Shown here in pieces: positions 24,847 through 33,148 of a DNA stretch of 64,000 nt. Source of the DNA: Verrucomicrobiales bacterium (lineage in GTDB: Bacteria > Verrucomicrobiota > Verrucomicrobiia > Verrucomicrobiales > DEV007). The stretch spans positions 1 to 64,000 of the forward strand of contig JAEUHI010000049.1 in NCBI GenBank assembly GCA_016795385.1, given 5' to 3'. The notes beneath the pieces are model-generated. The model worked only from the letters and a program-made list of their open reading frames with translations, did not search any database and was not told the origin of the DNA. A program made the position numbers and the translations under genes. Numbering within the stretch: the stretch's first letter is position 1; each line of letters begins with the position of its first letter.

Positions 24847-25716
24847 ATGCCTCCCGATCTTCTCAAGACCGTCTTCCTGCCGCTCGCCCTGATCTCGATC
24901 ATGTTTGGAATGGGCATGAGCCTCACCCCGGCGGACTTCAAACGCGTCGTCCTCTCGCCGCGGGCGACGATCCTGGGACTCTGCTGTCAGCTCGTCGGCC
25001 TGCCTCTTCTCGCCTTCGCCCTAATCCGGCTCTTCCGCCTGCCCGACGATCTCGCCGTCGGACTGATGATCCTCGCGGCCTGTCCGGGCGGCCCCACCTC
25101 CAACATCATCACCCATCTCTCCCGCGGCGACACCGCTCTCTCCGTCACGCTCACCGCCGTTTCCAGTGTGATCACCGTCTTCACCATCCCGCTCCTCGTC
25201 GGCTTCTCGATCCGTCACTTTCTCGATGCCGAAGAGGCGATCGTGCTGCCCTTTTTGAAAACGGTCGGACAACTCGTCGTCGTCACCCTGATCCCGATCG
25301 CGCTGGGGATGTGGGTCAAACAGGCCCGTCCCGGGTTTTCCCGCCGGATGGCTTCGACGGTCAACGTGGTCTCCCTGCTCTTTCTCGCTCTCGTCATCCT
25401 CGCGGCGGTGCTCCGTGAAAAGGATCTCGGGCAGCAATTCCTCCTCGCCGGTCCGGCCGCGCTCGCCCTCAATCTCGGATCCATGGGGCTCGGGTTCGGG
25501 GCCGCGGCTCTTTTCCGCCTCACCCGTCCCCAGGGCATCTCCCTCTCGATCGAGTCGGGAATCCAGAACGGCACCCTCGCCCTCGGCATTGCCCTCGGGC
25601 TCCTCGAAAGTTCCCGCATCGCCATGCCGGCGGTGGTCTACAGCCTCCTCATGTTCGCGAGCGGCGCGCTCGTGATCCTCTGGTTCGGGCGCCGCCGGGT
25701 CTCGCCTGCGGCCTGA
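24847..25716 (+). CDS. Bile acid:sodium symporter (BASS/SBF) family transporter
   Basis: A 289-aa inner-membrane protein with about nine or ten helices. It opens with LLKTVFLPLALISIMFGMGM and contains LMILAACPGGPTSNIITHLSRGD, the conserved sodium-site segment of the family, and a second crossover in IESGIQNGTLALGIALG. Family members carry bile acids, pyruvate, pantothenate or other organic anions with sodium; the substrate cannot be read here. The start at 24847 was chosen because the first helix follows it; the frame is open back to 24769. It appears to be monocistronic. Confidence 0.9.
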   Translation: MPPDLLKTVFLPLALISIMFGMGMSLTPADFKRVVLSPRATILGLCCQLVGLPLLAFALIRLFRLPDDLAVGLMILAACPGGPTSNIITHLSRGDTALSVTLTAVSSVITVFTIPLLVGFSIRHFLDAEEAIVLPFLKTVGQLVVVTLIPIALGMWVKQARPGFSRRMASTVNVVSLLFLALVILAAVLREKDLGQQFLLAGPAALALNLGSMGLGFGAAALFRLTRPQGISLSIESGIQNGTLALGIALGLLESSRIAMPAVVYSLLMFASGALVILWFGRRRVSPAA

Positions 25717-25792
25717 CACGGAATGACGCCATTCCTCCAGGCTCGAATGGCGGTGCCTTTCGTTCCAAGATCGCGTTCACCCTTATCGACGC

Positions 25793-26359
25793 ATGAAAAC
25801 GCCGCCTGCCACTGTCGCCCTGCTCCTCGGTCTTGCAGTTGCCGCGATCTCCATCCCGCTTTCCCGGGCCGATTCAGGCAAGCCCCCCTTCGCCCCCGAG
25901 GTCTGGAGCGTGCGATGCTGGAATGGTGAAACGCGGCGCTGGGAGGATCAGGGCATTGGTAAAATGACCATCACCAAAGGCACGGACTCCACCCGCATCA
26001 CCAACACCAGCGGCATCCACCGCCATGCCCACCTCGTCCACGCGGTGGGCGAGGGAGATTTCAGCTTCAAGATCGAACTCCGCGGCGGCTACGAACTCGG
26101 TTTTCTCAACGCCGAAGGCAAGGACGAGATGCTCTATGTGGAACTCCCCGAAAAAGGCGGAGCGGACGTTGCCAACGTCCCGCTCGACCAGCAGGAATTC
26201 CACACCTACGAACTCAGCCGTCAGGGCACCCGCTTCACGATCCGCCGAGACGGACGTCCCGTGCCGATGGTCCATTTCCAATTCGATTACGGCGAGGCCT
26301 TTGTGATCATGCTGGCGGTGAAAGAGGGGGAGAGCGTCGATGTCAGGGCGGTCTGGTAG
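25793..26359 (+). CDS. Secreted protein of unknown function
   Basis: A 188-aa protein with a signal peptide (MKTPPATVALLLGLAVAAIS ending near SRA). The mature part alternates beta strands and contains GDFSFKIELRGGYELGFLN and QGTRFTIRRDGRPVP. This resembles the jelly-roll folds of concanavalin-like domains used to bind or cut glycans in this phylum, but I see no catalytic residues and cannot place it in a family. It lies 76 bases after the BASS transporter on the same strand; the intervening sequence has no evident terminator, so cotranscription is possible. Confidence 0.65.
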   Translation: MKTPPATVALLLGLAVAAISIPLSRADSGKPPFAPEVWSVRCWNGETRRWEDQGIGKMTITKGTDSTRITNTSGIHRHAHLVHAVGEGDFSFKIELRGGYELGFLNAEGKDEMLYVELPEKGGADVANVPLDQQEFHTYELSRQGTRFTIRRDGRPVPMVHFQFDYGEAFVIMLAVKEGESVDVRAVW

Positions 26360-26599
26360 GGTGTAGGGAGATCGGGGGTCGGGGCGGTGGAATGGGGAAG
26401 GTCATGGCGTCCTTCTTTGCTGAAGGCGGTCGCCCCACCCACCACAATCCACGCGCAGAATCGAACAAGATCCGCAGTGCTGATCGGGGGCCTTTTGGCC
26501 GATGCTTGTGGCATGCGATTCCCGGCCCTGCTCGCGGCGACAGTGGACGGGAATCGAATGAAACCCCGGATCGCCGCTCAGTCCCCCATCGGAACCGCC

Positions 26600-27913
26600 A
26601 TGAAATCCGCCTTGAATGCCATCGATCCCCTCTCCCGCCGTGGATTTGTCGAACGCCTCGCCAAGGCCGCGATGGGCGTGAGCGTGATGCCCTTCGCCGA
26701 CCAGCTCATCGCCCAGCAGGCGGTGGGCGGCAAAGCCAAACACATCATCTACCTCTACATGGCGGGCGGCATGACCCACCTCGATACCTTCGACCCGAAA
26801 CCAGGCACGGAGGTGGGTGGCAAGACGGGAGTGGCCAAAACACCCGTGCCCGGCATCGTCCTCGCCCAATACCTGCCGAAGCTGGCGGAGCGGATGAAGG
26901 ACATCGCGGTGGTGCGGACCCTGCAACAGCGCACCGCCGACCACCGTGGAGCGAGCTACTGGATGCGCACGAGCTACGAGGCCCGCGCCACGATCCGACA
27001 CCCCAGCATGGGACCGTGGGCGCAGCGACTCCTTGGGAAAATGCATCCGACCCTGCCCGATTCCGTCGTCATCGGCGGCGGCGGGGAGCATCCCGGAGCC
27101 GGTTATCTCGGGCCGAATTTCGAACCACTCCCCATCGGTGATCCCGAATCGGGTCTCCAGAATTCCAAGATCTCCAGCACGATCGACGAGGACATCTTCG
27201 GTCACCGTCTTTCGATGATGGAGGCCTTCAACAGCGACTTCAACCGCAAGTTCAAGAACGATGAAGTCGCGGCCTACAATCAGTTCTACGACAACGCTCT
27301 CGCCCTGATGAAGAGCACGGACCTGGAGGTCTTCGACCTCACCAAGGAGCCGCAGGAAAAACGCGACGCCTACGGGATGAACCGTTTCGGCCAGGGCTTG
27401 CTCCTCGCCAAGCGCCTCGTCACGCGAGGGATCCGCTATGTCGAGGTGGTGAAGGGTGGCTGGGACATGCACAACGATCTCTGGAACAACATCGAGACCA
27501 ACGCCGGCGAACTCGATCAGGCGCTCGCCACGCTGATCGACGATCTCAAAGCCGAGGGCAAGTTCGACGAAACCCTCATCGTCCTCACGACCGAGTTCGG
27601 CCGCAGCCCGATGGTGAACGCCAACGCCGGACGCGACCACCATTCGCTCTGCTTCTCCGGTCTCCTCGCCGGGGGTGGCATCTCCGGAGGTCAGGTCTAT
27701 GGCACGTCAGATGACAAGGGCCACGCTCCGGTCGACAACATGGTGGAGCAGAAGGATTTCAACGCCACCATCGCCACCGCCCTCGGCATGAAGCTCGATG
27801 AAGTGATCTACTCGCCCTCGGGCCGGCCCTTCATGGTCGCCGGACACAAGGAAGATCGCAAAACGGGCAACATGGTCCCCGAAGGCAAGCCGATCATGCA
27901 GTTCTTCAGTTGA
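26600..27913 (+). CDS. DUF1501 domain protein
   Basis: A 437-aa protein of the DUF1501 (alkaline-phosphatase-like) family, abundant in Planctomycetota and Verrucomicrobiota. It opens with a twin-arginine-like SRRGFVERLAKAAMGVSVM export signal. The hallmark segments are present: KHIIYLYMAGGMTHLDTFDPKPG, GGWDMHNDLW, LIVLTTEFGRSP and GRDHHSLCFSGLLAGGG. The metal-binding His/Asp residues sit in these motifs. The usual partner, a DUF1549/DUF1553 cytochrome, is absent here, which is unusual. The start at 26600 fits the signal; the frame is open to 26387 without protein-like content. Confidence 0.92.
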   Translation: MKSALNAIDPLSRRGFVERLAKAAMGVSVMPFADQLIAQQAVGGKAKHIIYLYMAGGMTHLDTFDPKPGTEVGGKTGVAKTPVPGIVLAQYLPKLAERMKDIAVVRTLQQRTADHRGASYWMRTSYEARATIRHPSMGPWAQRLLGKMHPTLPDSVVIGGGGEHPGAGYLGPNFEPLPIGDPESGLQNSKISSTIDEDIFGHRLSMMEAFNSDFNRKFKNDEVAAYNQFYDNALALMKSTDLEVFDLTKEPQEKRDAYGMNRFGQGLLLAKRLVTRGIRYVEVVKGGWDMHNDLWNNIETNAGELDQALATLIDDLKAEGKFDETLIVLTTEFGRSPMVNANAGRDHHSLCFSGLLAGGGISGGQVYGTSDDKGHAPVDNMVEQKDFNATIATALGMKLDEVIYSPSGRPFMVAGHKEDRKTGNMVPEGKPIMQFFS

Positions 27914-28218
27914 GAGGCTGGAGAGGCCACGAGCTTCAGATCGATTGCCGTCTTGCAACGGTGGCCCGCTTTCCGGCCAATCGTAAACGGCGGCGGCGCA
28001 ACCGGTGAGATCATCATCCTGATGAGTTCATCGACCAATGGGGAATCTCCCGTACGAGACCGAGATTTCGCGGAAATTCCAACATCCGTGAGGGTATTGG
28101 ATCCTTATGGAATTTTTATTGCCCCACCCGCGATTCCTGGTGGATTTCCCTCGGTCGAACTTCATGATTCAGGTCCGATCGGCATTTTAGATGCTTCGAT
28201 GCGCACCTCACCGAATCC
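27914..28218. other. Intergenic region before the TAT-signal protein
   Basis: These 305 bases hold no gene I can support. A frame open from 27953 to 28276 has no family resemblance and overlaps the true start of the next gene. The AT-rich part around 28090-28200 (with GGAATTTTTATTGC) probably contains the promoter of the gene at 28219. Confidence 0.4.
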
Positions 28219-29040
28219 ATGGACTCCCAATCTTTTTCCCTCGGCGAAAACCCCACCGTTCGTCGCAATCACGTGAGTCAATGGCTGGCCGGTGGCACGA
28301 CTCTCGCTGGTTCGCTCGCGGCGGCCGGTAGCGCTTCGGCGGAGATTGTCCAAATCACGCTCCCCGGCAACGAGGTCTACGCAAACGTCCATGTTCTGAC
28401 CGACAATACTTACGACGATCTGACCGGAGACGGTATTGGTGATCTGGGTGGAAGCAATTCCTTCTACTTCGTTCCTTCGGGAAAGAGAGGCGTCCGGGGT
28501 CGTGTGGCCAACAACATCCTGCGGGTTGATCACGTCTCAAGTACCACCCGCAGCATTTATTACAATGTCAGGGTGGGGTACCTTACCTCTTCCACGAAGA
28601 TCGATCCCGCTTCCGTTCGGAATTTCGTTCCGGTTCGGTTCACCGATGCCAGCATCAATGGTGGCGTACCCACAGAGGGGCTCCTCGAAGTCCTTGGCGA
28701 AAACATCAATCGCTTCGAGCATCGCATCCAACTGGTTCGCCTCGTTTTCGATGACGCCAATCCCAGCCGTCCGGAGGTGAAACTGGGACAAGTCTTCCCC
28801 GAGTGGAATTCGCCGATGTCGCTGAACTCGCCATCGAAAGCGGTGTCGGACAAGCTCGAGCGCAAGATTGCGGCACTGGAGCGAAAACTCCGCCAAATCA
28901 AGGCGAGAAACCGCAACAACTCGCCCCGTTTGAATTTCTATAGGATGCCGGCGAACGTGGTCCGTCAGATCGCGGAACTCGAAAAGCAGATCGCGGGGCT
29001 CAAACGCAAGCTGGCTCCTTCGCGCGCCACACCGTTCTAA
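28219..29040 (+). CDS. Hypothetical exported protein with C-terminal coiled coil
   Basis: A 273-aa protein. A TAT-like signal runs RRNHVSQWLAGGTTLAGSLA to GSASA, followed by EIVQITLPGNEV. I have seen this opening in other verrucomicrobial proteins but know no function. The middle is beta-rich with a TYDDLTGDGIGDLGG segment. The C-terminal 60 residues form a strong coiled coil (KLERKIAALERKLRQIKARN and VRQIAELEKQIAGLKRKL). Codon use appears somewhat less GC-extreme than that of its neighbours. Confidence 0.7.
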   Translation: MDSQSFSLGENPTVRRNHVSQWLAGGTTLAGSLAAAGSASAEIVQITLPGNEVYANVHVLTDNTYDDLTGDGIGDLGGSNSFYFVPSGKRGVRGRVANNILRVDHVSSTTRSIYYNVRVGYLTSSTKIDPASVRNFVPVRFTDASINGGVPTEGLLEVLGENINRFEHRIQLVRLVFDDANPSRPEVKLGQVFPEWNSPMSLNSPSKAVSDKLERKIAALERKLRQIKARNRNNSPRLNFYRMPANVVRQIAELEKQIAGLKRKLAPSRATPF

Positions 29041-29304
29041 TCGCCCCCCTCGGTCTCGAGGCGTTTCGACTCTCTCCACGGAGAAACACACCGGGGTGTC
29101 CCACCGTCAGCCGCACGCTCTGACGAAATCCACGGATATACCGCGATCGGCCTCTCCCAATCGGCGGGGAAGCCGGCGCGATCGTGGAGTTCCCCGCCAC
29201 ATCCCCTTTTCGCGCGGACCGCACCGTGAAAACGGGAAATTCTGGTGCCGGGGAAAGAATTCCGGTAACAATCCCCGAGGCTTCTCTCAGATACGGGCAG
29301 CACC

Positions 29305-31875
29305 ATGAATGATCCGTCTCCCCCATCCTGCCCGTCCTGCGGCAAGCCCCTGCCCGCCGAAGCCCCACGCGGACTTTGTCCCCGATGCCTGCTCGAAGGA
29401 ATCGTCTCGGACCCCGCGCCACCCGGCACCGATTCGCTGGATTCGGTGCGCGAGCAATTTCGTGACTTCGAGATCCTCGAACTCGTCGGCATCGGCGGGA
29501 TGGCGCGCGTCTACAAGGCCCGCGACCCGCTCGTCGATCGCATCGTGGCGCTGAAGATCCTCTCCCCCGAGCGGGCCGTCGATCCCGAATGGATCGAACG
29601 TTTCACGCGCGAAGCAAGAGCCCTCGCCCGCCTCAACCATCCCCACATCGTCCAGGTGCATCGCTTCGGCACCTCGCCGCAGCCGCATCTGGTGATGGAA
29701 TATGTCGACGGAGTCAATCTCCGGCAAGCCATGGAGGCGGGCGGACTCAGCGCGAGGGAGGCCCTCGTCATCGTGCCGAAGCTTTGCGATGCGCTGCACT
29801 ACGCCCACGAGCACGGCGTGCTCCATCGGGACATCAAACCCGAAAACATCCTCGTCGATACGGAGGGCCGGGTGAAGGTCGTCGATTTCGGTCTCGCCAA
29901 ACTGCGCGACGACGGCGTCCTCCATTTCACCCTCACCCAGAGCGGGGCCAAGCTCGGCACGCTCGCCTACATGGCGCCCGAGCAGGTCGAGAATCCCTCC
30001 GACGTCGATCATCGCGCGGACATCTACAGCCTCGGCGTGGTCTTTTACGAAATGCTGACCGGCGAACTGCCGCTCGGCCGTTTCCCCTCACCCAGCGAGG
30101 CGAACGGCACCGATCCGCGCCTCGATGCCGTGGTCCTGCGGACCTTGGAGAAGAAGCGTGAAAAGCGTTTCGCCGATGCGGAGACGATGCGCACGGAGTT
30201 GGAAAGTGCGGCTTCCGGGCCGCTGCCCACGGGGAAGGAAAACTGGAACGAGCTGAACTACGAATACCGCAGCCCGATCCAGATCGCCGGTTGGCCGCTG
30301 TTGCATGTGGCCTTCGGCAAGGATGAGAACACTGGAAAGGTGAAGCGGGCGCGCGGCGTCGTGGCGGTCGGCAGCATCGCCACCGGCGGACTGGCGATGG
30401 GGGTGATGGCACGAGGGCTCGTTTCCTTCGGCGTGCTCTCGCTCGGTTTGATCTCCAGCGGGGTTCTTTCCATCGGCGTCGTTTCGCTCGGCGTGATGGG
30501 ATTGGCCGCCTGGTGCGCGTCGTCGGTCATTGCCGTAGCCCCCTGCGCCTTCGGAGTGAATGCCTTGGGTTGGATCAGCGCGGGAGTGAAGGCCTTCGGA
30601 AAACACACCGCGGACATCGATGGACCCATCAGCCTGACCGCGGCGACCGTGGCGGATCGTTGGTCGCCCCCACTGATGAGCCTCCAGCTGGGGTCCATCA
30701 TGATCGGCATGACGGTTTTCATGCTCTGCGCGGCGGGGGCCGCCTGGAAGGCCTCGAACCGGCGTATCTTCGCGCTCTACCTCGCGCTCTCGCTGATCGG
30801 TCCGGTCTCAATTTTGCCCGCCGTTCAGACGAAGCTGCCTACTTACATGGAGTTGTATCGGAAGCAGGAAGCCGCGGCGGAGCAGCGGGCGGAGGAAGAG
30901 CAAGAGGCGGCAAAAGCAAAAGTCCGGGAACAAACCTACGAACTCGCGAGACGTTGGATGGCCGAGGCGTCTCGCACGGATGATGCCCAGGCAAAGGAAA
31001 AAGCGATCGACGAAATGTTGAAGGCGGTCCAATCCGACGATCCCGAGCAGAACTTGGCAGCCTTGCATGCTTTTACCCGCCTTGGTGAAACTCGTGTCGA
31101 CCGGACTCCTTTCCGCGAACCTCTCCGGCGCTTGGTGGCAAAGAAAGACCTCGATTGGGAGATTCGCGGTTGGGCGATTTCCGGGCTTTTTGAAACCGAC
31201 TTCGAAGCATCCGATGTCCAGAAAATCCTCGGGATGGTTGAATCGGCTCCTGTGGAAAGACTCGGACCTATCGCCGATGCGTTGAAAGCAGCATCAAAGG
31301 GAGACTTCACGGGCGACTATGCGGCTCCCATGTTTCGTGTTTTGCAACGCACCTACATGCAAGATCAAAAGGAGACCCATCTGAGATCGGGGTGGGATAC
31401 TCGCGATGTTCTGGTCGTTCTTTGGGGATCGCGCGTCACTCCCGAGATTGAAAAGCTTTTGAACGAATGGTCTTTCCTCGATAGCGACGAACGCGGGCAA
31501 ATCATCACGGGCAGGCGGGGATACACCGTTTTCTACTTTTCTCTCAGCGTCATCAGAAACAAGTCCTCGATCTCGGTGAATCGCCTTGTGGAACTCGCCA
31601 GCAATTTCGACGTTAGGAACATCGCGGGCAGGTGCTTCTGGGGCATGCAGGGAAACGTTCCCGATCCTGGGGACCAGCGATTTGTCGCCGCTTCGGTCAT
31701 CGGCATCTTGAAGGAGCGGAACGACGGCTACCTGTGGGAACAGGGTCTTGGACTACTCGAACGCTACGCCACCGCCGATCATCTCCCCGCCCTGCGCGAA
31801 CTCGCTGCACGCGAAGAACTCTCCGACGAACGCCGCAAATCGCTGGAGCAGATCATCGCCCGCCTCGCCCCATGA
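29305..31875 (+). CDS. Transmembrane Ser/Thr protein kinase with zinc ribbon and Gly-pentad domain
   Basis: An 856-aa kinase. An N-terminal zinc ribbon has CPSC at 9-12 and CPRC at 25-28. The kinase domain (about 55-310) is complete: GIGGMARVYKARD glycine loop, VALKIL lysine, HRDIKPENILVD and DFGLAKL. After it comes a YEYRSPIQIAGWPLLHVAFG segment, then nine pentads of the form x-x-G-h-h (about residues 354-398: AVGSI, ATGGL, AMGVM, ARGLV, SFGVL, SLGLI, SSGVL, SIGVV, SLGVM), probably a membrane-associated beta-helix. Two further hydrophobic helices follow, and the C-terminal ~300 residues form a coiled coil and HEAT-like helices with lower GC content. The stop codon overlaps the start of the sigma gene as ATGA, so the two are translationally coupled. 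Confidence 0.92.
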   Translation: MNDPSPPSCPSCGKPLPAEAPRGLCPRCLLEGIVSDPAPPGTDSLDSVREQFRDFEILELVGIGGMARVYKARDPLVDRIVALKILSPERAVDPEWIERFTREARALARLNHPHIVQVHRFGTSPQPHLVMEYVDGVNLRQAMEAGGLSAREALVIVPKLCDALHYAHEHGVLHRDIKPENILVDTEGRVKVVDFGLAKLRDDGVLHFTLTQSGAKLGTLAYMAPEQVENPSDVDHRADIYSLGVVFYEMLTGELPLGRFPSPSEANGTDPRLDAVVLRTLEKKREKRFADAETMRTELESAASGPLPTGKENWNELNYEYRSPIQIAGWPLLHVAFGKDENTGKVKRARGVVAVGSIATGGLAMGVMARGLVSFGVLSLGLISSGVLSIGVVSLGVMGLAAWCASSVIAVAPCAFGVNALGWISAGVKAFGKHTADIDGPISLTAATVADRWSPPLMSLQLGSIMIGMTVFMLCAAGAAWKASNRRIFALYLALSLIGPVSILPAVQTKLPTYMELYRKQEAAAEQRAEEEQEAAKAKVREQTYELARRWMAEASRTDDAQAKEKAIDEMLKAVQSDDPEQNLAALHAFTRLGETRVDRTPFREPLRRLVAKKDLDWEIRGWAISGLFETDFEASDVQKILGMVESAPVERLGPIADALKAASKGDFTGDYAAPMFRVLQRTYMQDQKETHLRSGWDTRDVLVVLWGSRVTPEIEKLLNEWSFLDSDERGQIITGRRGYTVFYFSLSVIRNKSSISVNRLVELASNFDVRNIAGRCFWGMQGNVPDPGDQRFVAASVIGILKERNDGYLWEQGLGLLERYATADHLPALRELAAREELSDERRKSLEQIIARLAP

Positions 31876-32555
31876 CCCCGAGCACCCGCGAAACCCGCTG
31901 GAGCCTCGTCACCCGCGCGCAGGGCGACACGCCCGCCGCCCATCTGGCCCTCTCGGAGCTCTGCGAGATCTACTACGCTCCGGTGCTCGCCTACATCCGG
32001 TCGTGGGCGGGTCCTGACGAGACCGAGGATCTGACGCATGCTTTTTTCGAACGGATCCTCGCCGGCGATTCCCTGAAGGGAGCCAGTCAGCAACGTGGCC
32101 GCTTCCGCAGCTACCTGCTCGGTGCCGTGAAACATTTCCTCTGCGAGAACCGGGCCAAGGAACATCGCCTGAAACGCGGAAGCCACCTCCCCCATCTCGA
32201 GATCAAGGAGGAGATCGCCCCCGACCACGCGGCTCTGCCTCCCGATGCCGAGTTCGACCGGGCCTGGGCCTGCACCCTGCTCGACCGCGCCCTTCGTCTG
32301 CTCGCCGAGGAGATGAATCAATCCGGAAAAGACCTCCTGTTTCAGGAACTTCATCCGTGGTTGACCGGCGCGGCCGGCTACGGTGACCAAACCGCCGTCG
32401 CCGAAAAGCTCGGGCTCGGCGAAACCTCGGTCCGCGTGCAGGTGCATCGCTTGCGCAAACGCTTCCGCGAGATCATTGAGGCCGAGGTCGCCCAGACCCT
32501 CGACTCCGGCACCGATCCTGCCGCCGAGTTGAGGCACCTCCTCAGCGTTTGCTGA
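31872..32555 (+). CDS. ECF-type sigma-70 factor coupled to the kinase
   Basis: A 227-aa RNA polymerase sigma factor of the ECF-like type found in planctomycetes and verrucomicrobia. Region 2 is visible as LSELCEIYYAPVLAYIRSW followed by EDLTHAFFERIL and RGRFRSYLLGAVKHFL. Region 4 appears as TAVAEKLGLGETSVRVQVHR and LRKRFREII. It directs transcription of an unknown target set. Its ATG overlaps the kinase stop (ATGA at 31872-31875). Kinase-then-sigma is the opposite order from the second pair (sigma 48641, kinase 46448). Phosphorylation control of the sigma factor is a reasonable inference but not shown by sequence. Confidence 0.92.
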   Translation: MTPSTRETRWSLVTRAQGDTPAAHLALSELCEIYYAPVLAYIRSWAGPDETEDLTHAFFERILAGDSLKGASQQRGRFRSYLLGAVKHFLCENRAKEHRLKRGSHLPHLEIKEEIAPDHAALPPDAEFDRAWACTLLDRALRLLAEEMNQSGKDLLFQELHPWLTGAAGYGDQTAVAEKLGLGETSVRVQVHRLRKRFREIIEAEVAQTLDSGTDPAAELRHLLSVC

Positions 32556-32671
32556 TCACGCCCGGGCCGGCTTCAGTCCGGCGGCGACTCGGCGGTCCAT
32601 TTTTCCCGAGAAATCGACTTGTCTTGAAGGCGGCGATTCGTCAAGGTGCGCCGATCCAACCAAGACAACGC

Positions 32672-33112
32672 ATGAGTTCAAATGCCGCCGAAATCGCGAC
32701 CCGATGGTTTCTCGAGGTCTGGAACGAACGGGCCGTTCACCTCATCCCGGAGCTGATGTCCGAGGATGCGATCGGCCATCTCGAAGGTGGACAAGTGGTG
32801 CGCGGCCACGGGGATTTCCGCGCCTTCCAAAGTGCGATCCTGGACCTGCTGCCTGACATGAAGGTGGAAGTGCTGCGCTGCATCGCTGACGGCGAAGACA
32901 CTTGCGTGCTCTGGGAGGCCTCCGGCAACCACACCGGCAGCGGCCTCGGCTTCGCACCGACGCAACGGACGGTGCAGTTCCGCGGCACGACCTGGTTCCG
33001 CGTCGTGGACGGCCGCATCGTCGAGGGATGGGATTCATGGAACCAAGGTGGCCTCTTTGCGACCTTGGCTTCGGGCCCCATCGCCAACGAAGGCACCGCG
33101 GAAACGCTCTGA
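32672..33112 (+). CDS. SnoaL-like ester cyclase/polyketide cyclase
   Basis: A 146-aa protein of the SnoaL-like, NTF2-fold family. It opens AAEIATRWFLEVWNERAVHL and continues with LLPDMKVEVLRCIADGED and TTWFRVVDGRIVEGWDSW, the usual strand-turn-strand core with conserved Asp/Trp. Family members are cyclases, isomerases or simple binding proteins; the exact reaction cannot be chosen. The start at 32672 removes an Arg-rich non-homologous extension. It is a single gene convergent with the NHL-repeat gene. A GCCGG/CCGGC inverted repeat lies upstream near 32570. Confidence 0.85.
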   Translation: MSSNAAEIATRWFLEVWNERAVHLIPELMSEDAIGHLEGGQVVRGHGDFRAFQSAILDLLPDMKVEVLRCIADGEDTCVLWEASGNHTGSGLGFAPTQRTVQFRGTTWFRVVDGRIVEGWDSWNQGGLFATLASGPIANEGTAETL

Positions 33113-33148
33113 ACCATCGCGGCGAAAGGCGGTAGCCGCATCGCGACG

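Noticed and set aside
27953..28276. 107-codon frame before the TAT-signal protein
   Set aside because: It overlaps the real start at 28219 and has no protein-like features.
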